This document shows positions 51,296 to 60,557 of a DNA stretch of 64,000 nucleotides, in pieces. The DNA lies in assembly GCF_001482385.1 (NCBI RefSeq), contig NZ_CP013611.1, positions 3,975,501 to 4,039,500 of the forward strand, given 5' to 3'. The notes below the pieces were generated by a model. The model was not told the DNA's origin and made no database searches. It saw only the letters and a program-made list of their open reading frames with translations. A program made the position numbers and the translations under genes. Numbering within the stretch: position 1 is the stretch's first letter; each line of letters begins with the position of its first letter. Origin of the DNA: Pseudoalteromonas rubra (GTDB lineage Bacteria > Pseudomonadota > Gammaproteobacteria > Enterobacterales > Alteromonadaceae).

Positions 51296-51975
51296 TAAAC
51301 GCGTTCCTTATGGCAATGGAGTTTAAACCCTTGTCTCGGGATGGCATTGAGGGTGAGCATCGGGTCGCACACTGAGAGCGCTTTACGCAGGTGATGAATA
51401 TGTACCTTAAGTGCATTACTGTCGGGTTGTTCATCACCCCAAACGGCCTGTAATAGCACCTGTCTCGTCACCATGTTTGGATAAGCACGCAGCAGGGTTT
51501 CGAGGATGATCATGCCTGTCGGGCTGAGTTTGAGCGGGGCGCCCTGGTAAGTGGCTTCCCGGTTATCCAGGTCCAGGTGTAATTCAGCCAGTTCCAGTCG
51601 TTTAACTTCACCACTTTTACGTTTGGCTAAGGTTCTGACTCGCACCACCAGCTCGGCCATGGCAAAGGGTTTGACCAGGTAGTCATCACAGCCGGTGGCA
51701 AAACCTGCCAGTTTGTCTTCGAGCTGATCCCGCGCTGTAAGCATAATCACCGAGGTATCATTGCCCTCGTCGCGCAGTGTCTGACAGATCTGTAAGCCAT
51801 CCATGCGCGGCAGGTTCAAATCCAGAATGATCACCTGATACGGATTGTCGCGGATCAGATTGAGCGCGGCAATGCCGTTGGCTGCGTGGTCGCAGATAAT
51901 GTTTTCCAGCTCAAAGTAATCAATGATGTTCCCGGCCAGCGCCAGGTCATCCTCAACTAAAATGACGTTGATCAT
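51295..51975 (-). CDS. OmpR-family response regulator of the RND operon
   Basis: A protein of about 226 residues starting MINVILVEDD. Receiver: Asp in VIILDLNLPRMDG, Thr in IMLTARD, Lys in YLVKPFAMAE. Winged helix: LKLSPTGMIILETLLRAYPNMV...LKVHIHHLRKALSV...RQGFKLH. The start overlaps the end of the RND gene by 23 bp, so expression is coupled to the pump; an ATG three codons upstream is also possible. Paralogue of the regulator at 12897. Confidence 0.92.
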   Translation of the reverse strand: MINVILVEDDLALAGNIIDYFELENIICDHAANGIAALNLIRDNPYQVIILDLNLPRMDGLQICQTLRDEGNDTSVIMLTARDQLEDKLAGFATGCDDYLVKPFAMAELVVRVRTLAKRKSGEVKRLELAELHLDLDNREATYQGAPLKLSPTGMIILETLLRAYPNMVTRQVLLQAVWGDEQPDSNALKVHIHHLRKALSVCDPMLTLNAIPRQGFKLHCHKERV

Positions 51976-54900
51976 GAGGTACATACTCCGTACGAGTGGG
52001 GCGGAACCGGCTCAGCTGGGCTGAGATATCGTCGCTGATCAGCAGCAATACCGGGATTAAAAACAACGTAATGGCCGTGGCAAACAAAATTCCGTAACCG
52101 AGGGAGGCCGCTGCGGGTATCAAAAATTGCGCCTGCTGAGAGGTTTCACCCAAAATCGGGTATAGCCCGGCAAAGGTGGTCAGTGACGTCAGCAAGATTG
52201 CACGCAGACGGCCGGTGCAGGCTTCAAGTAACGCATTGTGCATGGTTTTCCCCTCACGGCGATGGCGATTAAACTGGCTGACTAGCAGAAGGCTGTCGTT
52301 GATCACCACGCCGCTGAGCGCCAGTATGCCATTTAAGGATAGAATACTGAGCGTTAAACCTAAGCCCCAGTGACCTAAAATCGCGCCTACAAAGCCAAAC
52401 GGAATAACCGACATGATGATCAGTGGCTGCCAATATGATTTCAGTGGGATAGCCAGCAGTGCATAGATAGCCAGTAGCGCCAACAAATAGGCGGAGCTCA
52501 TCGAGTCGGTGGCTTCTTTTTGGTGCTCGGCTTCCCCGGCAAAATGTAGGTTCAGATCCGGGTACTGAGCACGCAATCCAGGTACCACGTTGTGTTTGAG
52601 CCTGGCCACCAGCTCGGTGGGCGTCAGCAGGGCTTTATTCACCGCAGCGGAGACCGTTACTGCTCTGACGCCGTTGATCCGGGTAATGGACTGTACTTCG
52701 CTGGTATAGGTAACGTTTGCGACGTTGCCAAGCGGCACGGTCCGTCCGTCCGGGGCACGCACTCTGGCTGCAAGCACATCAGCCTGCTCGCTGCGCTCAG
52801 CCAGTGGATAACGCACTCGCACTTTCACTTCGTCTTTGTCCCGCATATAACGTTGTACGACCTCACCACCAAAAGCTTGTAGTAGCTGGCGTGCCAGCAA
52901 TTGAGTGGTAAACCCGCGCATTTCGCCTTCTTCGGTGACTTCAAAGTGCATAGTGGCTTCGCCGGGTGCCAGAGAGCTGTCGATGCTGTGTACGCCATTT
53001 ATCTCACGCAATGCCTGTTGCAGGTTTGCTTCGGCACCCTCTAACGTGTCGTTGCTGCTACTTTTTAACTCCACCTTAAAATTGGAAACGCGCGCCAGTT
53101 GTGCCTGAATATGCAAGGTTTTGCTGGCTTCCGGGGTGCCCGCCAGAGTCCTCCAGCGTTTCGCCAGTTCGCTCAGGGTATAGGGCTGGGTGCCAGCCAG
53201 CTCCACATTGAGTGTGCCGCTTTGATCGCCAGTTGCGCTGACCGACACGCTGGTGATGTGGCTGAGGTTTTGCTCATCCAGCAATTGCTGCTCGGCCTGA
53301 TATAGCTGTGCCTCAAGCTGATCCAGATTGCGGGCGGTCTGGCCAAAGCTGGCGTCGTTGTAAAGAGTCATGGTGGCAGTGATGGTATCGGCGGGCAGTT
53401 CGGGGAAAAAGCCGACCCTGACAACTCCCTGAGTGATCAGACTGGCAGTCAGAAAAAACAGCGCAAGAAACCCCATCAGTACGGCGTAACGAAAGTGCAT
53501 AATGCGTTCCAAAGAAGGCCGATAAAAGCGTTGATTAAAGCCAGTAAGCAGCGCATCTGCGCTTTGCTGCACACTATGCCAGAGTACGGTGAGGCGGTTT
53601 GGTCGATGTATTTGCTGGGTGTTAATGTGGGCCAGGTGTGCCGGTAAGATCAATTTAGACTCTACTACCGACAGCAACAGGCATAAGGTAACCACAGTAC
53701 CAAACTGAGCATACAGCACACCTAGCCCGCCGGAGATATTGGCCAGCGCGGCAAAGGCTGCCACGGTGGTTAATACGCCAAACAAGGTGGGGACGGCGAC
53801 CAGCTGCGTGCCTTTGATGGTGTTGCTGAGCGTGTCGCCAAAGCGTTGTCGGGTTGAATAAATGCTTTCACCCACTACCACGGCATCATCCACGACGATA
53901 CCCAGCGCCATAATAAAGCCAAAGGTAGTCATTTCATTGAGTGTCATGCCGGTGTAGGGTTCGGTCATAAAATAGAGGCTGCCGAAGAACACAAAGGGCA
54001 GGCCCGCGGCGACCCAGAAGGCGACTTTCAGATTTAGAAACAGTGCCAATACCATAAACACCAAGGCAATGCCGCTCAGCGCGTTCAGGCTCAGCAGACT
54101 CAGGCGCTCCGTGATCAGTGTCGAATTGTCATACCAGGTGATCAGTGAGGCCCCTTCGGGTAATTTGCTTTGCCATCTGGCTACGACGGCTTTGGCTTGC
54201 GCCACACTATTGCTCATGTCGCCGTATTCGTCCATAACGATAGTGATGCCGTAAGTGGGATGGCCATTAAACCGAGCCAGGTGAAAACTGTCGTCTGCAA
54301 AAGTATCTTGCAGTGTGGCCACATCGCTGAGTCGAATGCTTTTGCCTGTTTGTGAGGTTGCCACGACAATCGACGCAAAGTCGGCGGCATAAAGCGCCTG
54401 CTCGGCGGCTTTCAGGCGCAGCACTTTATCGGGGTTACGCAGGCTGGTGGTCAGTGCCGTGCCGGAATATTGATTGATGGCTTCGGCGACCTCGCTGAAA
54501 CTAAGCTGATAGGCTTGCAGGCGGGCTTCGTCTATTTCAATGGCCACCAATGGGTCGCGGTGATCCGGCTGACTGAGTGTCGCGATATTAGGCTGAGCCA
54601 GTAAGTCATCCGCAAGCTGGCTCCCAAGGGTTTGTAGTGTCTGAGCAGACAGGGCGCCAAATAATTGCACCCGGATCACCTCTTGCTCCCGCTGTGCGGT
54701 GGTGATCACGGGCTGCTCAGCATCCTGCGGCAGATTGTAGATGGCATCCACCTGGTTTTTTACCTCTCTTTGCAAGGTATCCAGATCGTGTTGCGCGGTC
54801 TTTTCTACCAGTACCTGCACGCTGCTGGCACTGGCCGTGGTGGTGATGCGTTTTATCCCTTTCACAGACTCCAGCGCATTTTCAATTGCAACGGCAATGC

Positions 54901-55096
54901 CTTGCTCGGCCTGGGCGGCACTGCCACTGGGGTAAGCGACACTGATCTGTATGGTATCCGGCTCCTGTTGTGGGAAGCCCTCCTTGCGCAAACTACCGGC
55001 ACTGCTCAGTCCGAGTAAGATCACCGCTAGCATGAGCAGGTTGGCTGCCACCGGGTTTTTAGCAAACCAGGCTATCAGGGAAAAACGCTCAGTCAT
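51953..55096 (-). CDS. RND efflux transporter
   Basis: A 1,047-residue 12-helix pump. Start at MTERFSLIAWFAKNPVAANLLML, which overlaps the adaptor stop by 8 bp. Proton-relay Asp pair in MALGIVVDDAVVVGESIY. TM10 reads LNGILALSGVVINDSLLLVSQFN, where the position usually held by Lys in AcrB-type drug pumps is replaced; this is typical of a separate RND subgroup. GRLRAILLTSLTTFAGLYPIL covers the TM11-TM12 loop. It would work with the adaptor at 55089, which currently has a stop codon inside. Confidence 0.92.
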   Translation of the reverse strand: MTERFSLIAWFAKNPVAANLLMLAVILLGLSSAGSLRKEGFPQQEPDTIQISVAYPSGSAAQAEQGIAVAIENALESVKGIKRITTTASASSVQVLVEKTAQHDLDTLQREVKNQVDAIYNLPQDAEQPVITTAQREQEVIRVQLFGALSAQTLQTLGSQLADDLLAQPNIATLSQPDHRDPLVAIEIDEARLQAYQLSFSEVAEAINQYSGTALTTSLRNPDKVLRLKAAEQALYAADFASIVVATSQTGKSIRLSDVATLQDTFADDSFHLARFNGHPTYGITIVMDEYGDMSNSVAQAKAVVARWQSKLPEGASLITWYDNSTLITERLSLLSLNALSGIALVFMVLALFLNLKVAFWVAAGLPFVFFGSLYFMTEPYTGMTLNEMTTFGFIMALGIVVDDAVVVGESIYSTRQRFGDTLSNTIKGTQLVAVPTLFGVLTTVAAFAALANISGGLGVLYAQFGTVVTLCLLLSVVESKLILPAHLAHINTQQIHRPNRLTVLWHSVQQSADALLTGFNQRFYRPSLERIMHFRYAVLMGFLALFFLTASLITQGVVRVGFFPELPADTITATMTLYNDASFGQTARNLDQLEAQLYQAEQQLLDEQNLSHITSVSVSATGDQSGTLNVELAGTQPYTLSELAKRWRTLAGTPEASKTLHIQAQLARVSNFKVELKSSSNDTLEGAEANLQQALREINGVHSIDSSLAPGEATMHFEVTEEGEMRGFTTQLLARQLLQAFGGEVVQRYMRDKDEVKVRVRYPLAERSEQADVLAARVRAPDGRTVPLGNVANVTYTSEVQSITRINGVRAVTVSAAVNKALLTPTELVARLKHNVVPGLRAQYPDLNLHFAGEAEHQKEATDSMSSAYLLALLAIYALLAIPLKSYWQPLIIMSVIPFGFVGAILGHWGLGLTLSILSLNGILALSGVVINDSLLLVSQFNRHRREGKTMHNALLEACTGRLRAILLTSLTTFAGLYPILGETSQQAQFLIPAAASLGYGILFATAITLFLIPVLLLISDDISAQLSRFRPTRTEYVPHDQRHFS

Positions 55097-56282
55097 GGCT
55101 GTGCTCCTGTTGAATAGGGGTAACTTGCATGCCATCGAGATAGGCACTTAAAGGACGTACGACGATATTGGCCTGGTGTAAGTCTGTGGGGGCATTAATA
55201 TACAGGTCACCGTGCTGGCGAAACTGGATCTGCGGGGTAAAGTGCGCCAAGCGGTTTTCTTTGTCGACATACCAGATGAGGTTTTGTTGTGACAGGGCTG
55301 AGGCGGGAACACGCCACAAGTCATCTTGCTTAATCCCCTGTATCTGAGCCTGCACTTAACTGCCAAAGTACAGTGGCTGGGTTTGATCCAGTGGCTTATC
55401 GACGGTGACTATTGCCAGACGCTGGCGCGATTGCGGATCAATATACTGGCTCAGGCGTGATACCCGCCCATGCCATTGAGTTTGCCCACCGACATGGGTT
55501 GTATCACTGAGTGCGACATGCCAGCCACCTTCTGGCATCGACTCTGCGGGCAAATGCTGCCATTGCTCGGTACTGAGTTCAATCGTGATTTCGGCCTGTG
55601 CGGTACTGTAAAGTGTGGCAATGGCGCTACCCGGTTGCACATAACTGCCAGGCTGAACTGAACGCTTTACTATGGTGGCATCAAAGGGCAGGGTGAACTG
55701 ACTGGCTGCCAGGTTATATCGTGCGCTATTCAACTGTGCTTCGGCCAGGCTCAGCTGAGCGGCGACAACTTGTTGCTGTGGCGCACGTAGCGGCTGCAAT
55801 ACATTGTGGCTGTCAGTGCTGGCCAGTTGTCGCCACTGCATCTTATTTGGGTCGCTCTGGAGCTTTTCTGCTTCCGCATCGAGCGTAGCCTGTGCCAGTG
55901 AGACTTCGGCGTTCGCCAGCGTTTGCTGAAGCTGTGTGTCATCCAGCCGTGCCAGTACGGTGCCCGCCGACAGCCGTTCTCCCTGTTTAAAGTCTGGGTG
56001 GAGCTGGGTCACCCGGCCGCCAATTTCGCTAGTGAGCGTCAGTGTATGCGAGGCGCTTACGGTACCGTGACCAGTAATGATGTGGGTGTAGCTGGCCGTT
56101 TTTACGGGCGTGATTGTGACCTGAGGTGGTGTAACAAGTGCGCTTGTACCCTGAGAGGGCTCTGTGGCCGGCGAGACTTTCGTGTCGGCGCCCCCCAGAG
56201 AAGGGATCGCAAAGACAATGCCAGCACACAGGCCACAAAAGGCCAGCTGTGTGATGAGTAAACGATTATTGAGTAACGTCAT
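55089..56282 (-). pseudogene. RND adaptor protein gene with an in-frame stop
   Basis: Two frame-matched open segments, 56282-55356 (308 codons) and 55355-55089 (88 codons), are separated only by a TAA at 55358-55356. Read through, they make a normal adaptor of about 397 residues: N-terminal anchor, lipoyl domain (GGRVTQLHPDFKQGERLSAGTVLARLD), a hairpin, FDATIVKRSVQPGSYVQPGSAI, and a C-terminal barrel around the stop (PLYFGS*VQAQIQGI). A TAC or TAT Tyr codon in the ancestor is likely. The product ends before the membrane-proximal domain, so the pump is probably impaired unless there is readthrough, a sequencing error, or the 3' part is translated separately. Confidence 0.85.
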
Positions 56283-56408
56283 GGTGAACTCTCTGAATGA
56301 TATACCCGTTGATGTTCTGTGCGGGCGAAACGTATTCGCCAGTGTAGTGAGTGAATGGTTAAAGGCGGGTTAAGTACACCGGGTGATGTGGGTAATGACC
56401 GGGCTTCA

Positions 56409-56437
56409 CAAAAAAGCCGCAGCTAGGACTGCGGCTT
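56409..56437 (-). terminator. Terminator of the di-haem protein gene
   Basis: On the minus strand AAGCCGCAG-tcctag-CTGCGGCTT followed by a T run, about 60 bp after the stop at 56496. Confidence 0.88.
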
Positions 56438-56495
56438 GGGAGGCGATATCACAGCGAATACCAGCTCGCTTATGTGAGCCGATTGGTATTGGATA

Positions 56496-58793
56496 TCAGT
56501 TGGGCAAAGTTGCGTTGTCTGCCCGGTTTGGCTTGCGGCTTCTTTTTTCGCGCGACGTGCCATCAGCCTCGATGACATCGACCTGAATGCTGACGCCCTC
56601 ATTCTGGCCATCCCCTGAGACCAGAAAGTAGTACCAGCCAGGCACTGGGCTATCTATTCTGAGAAATTCGCTGTTGTCTGCGCGACGTGAGGCAAAGGTA
56701 TACATGTCCCGGCCGGGCCAGAATGTACCAGCAAACAGATCACTGTTACCGTCACCGTGTCGGGTGCGGATTTCGAGTGTACTGCCCGGGTCCGTCACTT
56801 TAATAAAAAAGTAACTGTCACCGGGGGCGGCGCACTGGGCTTTGCCTGATAAGAGTTCAGTATAACCACTTGGCAAGCCCTCAATACAGGCATTGACGAT
56901 GTCCCGTGGCAGCTCACCGGGTTCTCGTAAGGCACTGTCGACGCCTGCTGCAACAGACAGCTCCTGGTAGCCATTTGGGTCTAACACTGAGACGAAATGA
57001 CGACCCCGGTTCACCGTGACTTTGAGTACCTGCTCAGTGCCGGTGCCGCGGGACGTAGCTTGTGCATTTTGCGGATCTGCCCATTGGTAGGCATTATAAA
57101 ACAAGCGCGGTTGCCCTGTGCCACTGCGGCTGCTGAAATACAAAGTGGTATTGTCTTGTGCCACATCGACATAAAAGTAATGGGCTTTCCCTGAGATACA
57201 TTCTCCCTGGTCCAGCATTAAGCGGCTGCCTGTGACCGCAGTATCACCCTGAGCGCAATCCGCGGGTAAGTACAATGGCACGCCCTGATAATTTTTGGCG
57301 TACAGTTGCAAGCCGTCGGGGTCACCTTCATGAGGTTGTGGCAACCAGGCGGCAAGGCAATCTGCCTGTTTAACACAGGGGTCGGTCAGTGCTTTCATAA
57401 AGTTGACTAAATCGGCTTTTTCCTGGGTACTGAGTTCTAATTTACGCAGTACCGGTGCACCATCGGTGATTTCATCATCGATGATTTTAGCGGCGGCATC
57501 GGTATGCTGACGGGTATCAGGGAATAAGTCGACACAGTTTTTGATGTCTTTAAACTGAGGTTGTTTGCACCAGCCCTGGTTGTCTATGTAGTCTTCTAAT
57601 ATGGCATGGTAGTCATCGTAATGCTCAATCACTTCTTCCAGCGTATCGTAATTGCCTGCATGACCGTAAGGGCCGGTGACTTCGACGTTCAGCAAAGTGG
57701 TGGAGCGAAAGCTATAGATGTCAGCCAGGTTCTGATTGCGCAGGGTTCGGCCACGATCATTGCTTTCATCACCGGCTTCACCAATGCCGGGACCTATTTG
57801 TGGGAAGGCCAGCCTGTGATAATTAGTGCCTTTGGTCTGGCTAAAGCTGTCGGTGTTGTGGCAGCCAATGCACTGGGTTGGCAAAAAATCGGGTTCACTA
57901 CCGCCATCAGACGGGGGCGGCGGCATGTAAAGATATAAAAAGGCACCGCGTTTTTGTGACGTTGTCAGTGCGGTTTTATCTCCCTGCACGTATCTGTTCC
58001 AGGGATTATCCGTCATATTCATTGATTGCTGGTAGGCTGCCAGCGCACGGGTGATATTATCAAAAGTGACAATCTCTTCAGCGCTTTTATCACCATATAC
58101 CGCTGCGAAATAATCCCGCCACTGATTGCGAAATAACTCGCCCTGGGCATTGCCATAGTTGCCTATTCGCGCAGCCAGATGGGCTCTGACGGCATCATTA
58201 GGCGCGCCTTTCATAAACTCAAAGCCTTGCATTTCTGAGGGGGTGACCACCGGAAAGCGTGCTTGCGCTGCTAACAGCGAGTCGCCCGCATTTGGATCGG
58301 CTTCACCATAAGGGACATCCGGTGTACTGATCCCCTGCTCAGGGTTTAGCCAGTCCAGAAACTCCACCCGGGCATCACGAAACAGGCTGCGTTTATGCAC
58401 CCAGGCATTGAAGATACTGGGGGAGTTGCGTGGCACGTAGAATTGTCCTGTGGTGGTTTTACGGCCCGGCCCGAGTACATCCGGATCTTGTGCCAGGGTA
58501 CCGACGGGCAGGGAGAGGCCATCGCCGCCACCCAGGTAGGGGTGATGGCAGCTGGCGCAAGCCACTTGCTTGTCACCACTCAGTGCCTTGGTGAAAAACA
58601 GCAGTTTGCCCAGTTTAACCTCAGGGTCATCGACACCGGGTAAGTCAAATCCGCTAGCCGGCTTGCCAGTCAGGCCATGCTGAATAATTAACTCTGTGAG
58701 TGCCTGGTCTAAATTATCGGGTATGGGCAGTGCGCAAGTGCTAAACGCACTGCCCATCAGCAGTGCAAATGCACTCGTTTTAACCTTTATCAT
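56496..58793 (-). CDS. Secreted di-haem cytochrome c peroxidase-like protein with C-terminal PPC-like domains
   Basis: 766 residues with a signal peptide (MIKVKTSAFALLMGSAFSTCA). The first 470 or so residues are a CCP/MauG-type domain: two CxxCH haem c sites, CASCHH near residue 76 and CIGCHN near 310, with LGKLLFFTKALSGDKQVAC, FYVPRNSPSIFNAWVHKRSLFRDARVEFLD and TGPYGHAGNYDTLEEVIEHYD. The rest has two beta domains resembling bacterial pre-peptidase C-terminal folds (KAHYFYVDVAQDNTTLYFSSRSGTGQPRLFYN, and SYFFIKVTDPGSTLEIRTRHGDGNSDLFAG). These domains normally sit behind secreted proteases, so the fusion is unusual. Start chosen at the signal peptide. Substrate unknown; peroxidatic or oxidative protein modification is the family norm. 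Confidence 0.88.
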   Translation of the reverse strand: MIKVKTSAFALLMGSAFSTCALPIPDNLDQALTELIIQHGLTGKPASGFDLPGVDDPEVKLGKLLFFTKALSGDKQVACASCHHPYLGGGDGLSLPVGTLAQDPDVLGPGRKTTTGQFYVPRNSPSIFNAWVHKRSLFRDARVEFLDWLNPEQGISTPDVPYGEADPNAGDSLLAAQARFPVVTPSEMQGFEFMKGAPNDAVRAHLAARIGNYGNAQGELFRNQWRDYFAAVYGDKSAEEIVTFDNITRALAAYQQSMNMTDNPWNRYVQGDKTALTTSQKRGAFLYLYMPPPPSDGGSEPDFLPTQCIGCHNTDSFSQTKGTNYHRLAFPQIGPGIGEAGDESNDRGRTLRNQNLADIYSFRSTTLLNVEVTGPYGHAGNYDTLEEVIEHYDDYHAILEDYIDNQGWCKQPQFKDIKNCVDLFPDTRQHTDAAAKIIDDEITDGAPVLRKLELSTQEKADLVNFMKALTDPCVKQADCLAAWLPQPHEGDPDGLQLYAKNYQGVPLYLPADCAQGDTAVTGSRLMLDQGECISGKAHYFYVDVAQDNTTLYFSSRSGTGQPRLFYNAYQWADPQNAQATSRGTGTEQVLKVTVNRGRHFVSVLDPNGYQELSVAAGVDSALREPGELPRDIVNACIEGLPSGYTELLSGKAQCAAPGDSYFFIKVTDPGSTLEIRTRHGDGNSDLFAGTFWPGRDMYTFASRRADNSEFLRIDSPVPGWYYFLVSGDGQNEGVSIQVDVIEADGTSREKRSRKPNRADNATLPN

Positions 58794-59101
58794 GTTGATC
58801 TTCCTTTCGCTACAGTTGCTTTTGGGGGCGGACGAAGCCGATTCAAAGGTCAAATTAACGTGTATAGGGTTAAGTAAAGGTTAAAGTGGAAATGGGAGTA
58901 AAAATTCCCAAATTAGTAATAATGCGTATGAAAAAATGGTCTGATCAAAACATGAGCTATTTTAATAAATGTTTTTTAACGAAAGATTATTTATTAATCT
59001 CCAGTTGATTTAAATAAATATTTCTTTAATTTAGGCTTTTTAGGGATATTAAAACCTGATATTGTTACCGCGATTTTTGTAACTAACCAAAGGAAATTAA
59101 G

Positions 59102-59260
59102 ATGTTACTTAAACTAAGCAAAAAGACCGTTAAGAACCTTAACACCTCATCTGCTAAACTCAATCCACAGCAAACCCCACAGGTTGCAGGTGGTACTAAC
59201 CTGGACACGCTGATGTGTCTGAAAACCATGCAGTGCCCACAAACCTGGCAGTGCGCTTAA
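59102..59260 (+). CDS. Double-glycine-leader peptide precursor (RiPP/bacteriocin-like)
   Basis: A 52-residue peptide with AAAGGAA before the ATG. Residues 1-31 are leader-like: MLLKLSKKTVKNLN, then TPQVAGG, a double-glycine cleavage motif. The remaining 21 residues (TNLDTLMCLKTMQCPQTWQC plus A) hold three Cys and four Thr, an attractive core for crosslinking or disulfides. Short Pseudoalteromonas peptides with KLxKKxxKNL...TPxVAGG leaders are a known annotation class, often labelled lanthipeptide-like. No modifying enzyme or peptidase-containing ABC exporter is in the window, so it is an orphan precursor here. Followed by a hairpin terminator. Confidence 0.8.
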   Translation: MLLKLSKKTVKNLNTSSAKLNPQQTPQVAGGTNLDTLMCLKTMQCPQTWQCA

Positions 59261-59732
59261 TCGCTAATTTATGATCGACTCGGGGTGACCTGGGCGGTTA
59301 TATCTTTAGTTTCTTGCTAGACAATGTTGTTGATCGTAGGCCAGTTTACTGGCCTGCTTTGTGTCTGAACGCAGCGTAGCAATTCCTTTTATTGCGAAGA
59401 GATCCATCTTCATTCCATCTTTAAGAGCACAATTGGTAACATCAGCTTAAGGCGTGACCCGGGTTATACCTTCCATATAAAGGCAAGTATCTGTTTATGT
59501 ATCAACGTGCCGCTCAGCTGGCCAACGCGCATAACCTGTAATTCTGGTAATGACCCGAGCTATCTTCAGATTACCATTGCTGTTACAGCTGTACAGAAGT
59601 GTCATTAATGGGTAGGAGCCTACGCATTATCTTGAGCTTTCTATATTTATGTGTGTCCATTTACTCGTTAATTTCAGATATACCATATTATGAGTAAACT
59701 TCTGTACATTAGTTGATCAGTGGAACCTTAAT
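59261..59732. other. Intergenic stretch after the double-glycine peptide gene
   Basis: About 470 bp. It contains the hairpin at 59338-59355 and otherwise nothing I can name. Confidence 0.4.
59338..59358 (+). terminator. Hairpin terminator after the peptide gene
   Basis: AGGCCAG-ttta-CTGGCCT followed by GCTTTG, about 80 bp after the stop. Confidence 0.6.
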
Positions 59733-60018
59733 ATGGAAGAAGTGACCCTGCAGACGTTTGTTATTTGGTAAGCTGGCTCAGGGGCAGGCACTGAAGGAGT
59801 TGCTTATTAATGTAGTGGGCTTGAAGCAGGAGGTTTACGCAAACTTAGTAAGCATCTCTCGCAAAACACTCTTAGATATAGAAAATGACCGAGGGAATTA
59901 TAAAACGGAAGTGTTAAACAAAGCTTTTAAGCCATTTGGTTTGAAGATTGGGCTGGTTCCTACATCCCCAACCATGCTAATGGGCCTGTTAGCGGACAAT
60001 ACGCATTCTGAAGAGTGA
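59733..60018 (+). pseudogene. XRE/HipB-like regulator, probably frameshifted near its start
   Basis: The long frame (59758-60018, 86 codons from TTG) contains a helix-turn-helix of the XRE type: LKQEVYANLVSISRKTLLDIENDRGNYKTEVLNKAFKPFGLKIGLVP. This is a small regulator family often found as antitoxin-like or orphan proteins. It has no good start. An ATG at 59733 opens MEEVTLQTFVIW in the previous frame and stops at 59771, so a single-base shift near 59760 would give a normal N-terminus. Either the gene is broken or it starts at TTG 59758. No partner toxin gene adjoins it. Confidence 0.6.
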
Positions 60019-60188
60019 ACCCGCAAGGGCCGAGCTCTGCCTTTGCTGACATGCGAGGTATTTGGTTCTTAGTAGTCCGAATGTATCGTGTTTGCACTGC
60101 AATTGTGTGAGCCATTTGTTTGTCTAAAGTTGCTGTGCACATTTAGGTAGGTGTTCGTACATCGCTGTGATCTGAGGGGAAAGTGCAC

Positions 60189-60210
60189 CTATGGATATAT
60201 TCATAAGTGC
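60189..60210. repeat. Palindromic repeat downstream of peptide gene B
   Basis: CTATGGATATATTCATAA, identical over 18 bp to 60505-60522. TATGGATATATTCATA is a near-perfect dyad (14 of 16). It lies 47 bp past the stop of peptide gene B (60257-60463). Confidence 0.75.
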
Positions 60211-60256
60211 ACTCAAAAAATTGAACTTAGCCTGTAGTTCAAGATCGTCTGACCTA

Positions 60257-60463
60257 TCACTTAGGTGGTAAATCAGGGCTTTCAGCGCCGTAAATCCTTG
60301 GTGGTAAGTCTGGGCTGCCAGCGCCACCACCCGAGCGCCTTTTGGGCAAGTCTGGGCTACCAGCACCCAACAATTGCGGTGGTAAGTCGCGACTTATGAT
60401 TGTGCCCCCAATGCCTGCGGAGATAATGCTCAGCAGGCCGCTTGGAATGGTACGTGTGTTCAT
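60257..60463 (-). CDS. Repeat peptide precursor B (IGG leader, SPDLPP repeats)
   Basis: A 68-residue peptide with AAGGA before the ATG. Residues 1-20 (MNTRTIPSGLLSIISAGIGG) align without gaps to those of peptide A (60558-60794), sharing IP at 6-7, LL at 10-11 and IGG at 18-20, which looks like a leader ending in a double glycine. Then come repeats: RDLPPQLLGAG, SPDLPKR, GAGSPDLPPR, GAESPDLPPK. Each ends in a basic residue and could be cut into heptapeptides SPDLPPR/K. It is the last gene of the operon XRE, membrane protein, A, B. No known family; a secreted signal peptide or modified peptide is inferred. Confidence 0.72.
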   Translation of the reverse strand: MNTRTIPSGLLSIISAGIGGTIISRDLPPQLLGAGSPDLPKRRSGGGAGSPDLPPRIYGAESPDLPPK

Positions 60464-60504
60464 TTGATCATTCCTTTTTAATCAACTTGATTGGCTGATT
60501 ACAT

Positions 60505-60529
60505 CTATGGATATATTCATAAATGTGCT
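60505..60529. repeat. Palindromic repeat between peptide genes A and B
   Basis: CTATGGATATATTCATAA plus ATGTGCT. The 18-bp core is identical to 60189-60206. It lies about 30 bp after peptide gene A and about 40 bp before peptide gene B, consistent with duplication of a peptide gene with its 3' flank. Confidence 0.75.
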
Positions 60530-60557
60530 TGTGTGCAGCTTATCCATTGTAATTTTC

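Noticed and set aside
52176..52373. Plus-strand frames inside the minus-strand RND gene
   Set aside because: Several such frames exist, all antisense to a strongly coding pump gene; none has recognisable features.
60124..60366. 80-codon minus-strand frame overlapping peptide gene B
   Set aside because: It overlaps the SPDLPP repeats in another frame, has no ribosome-binding site, and lacks the leader seen in both peptide genes.
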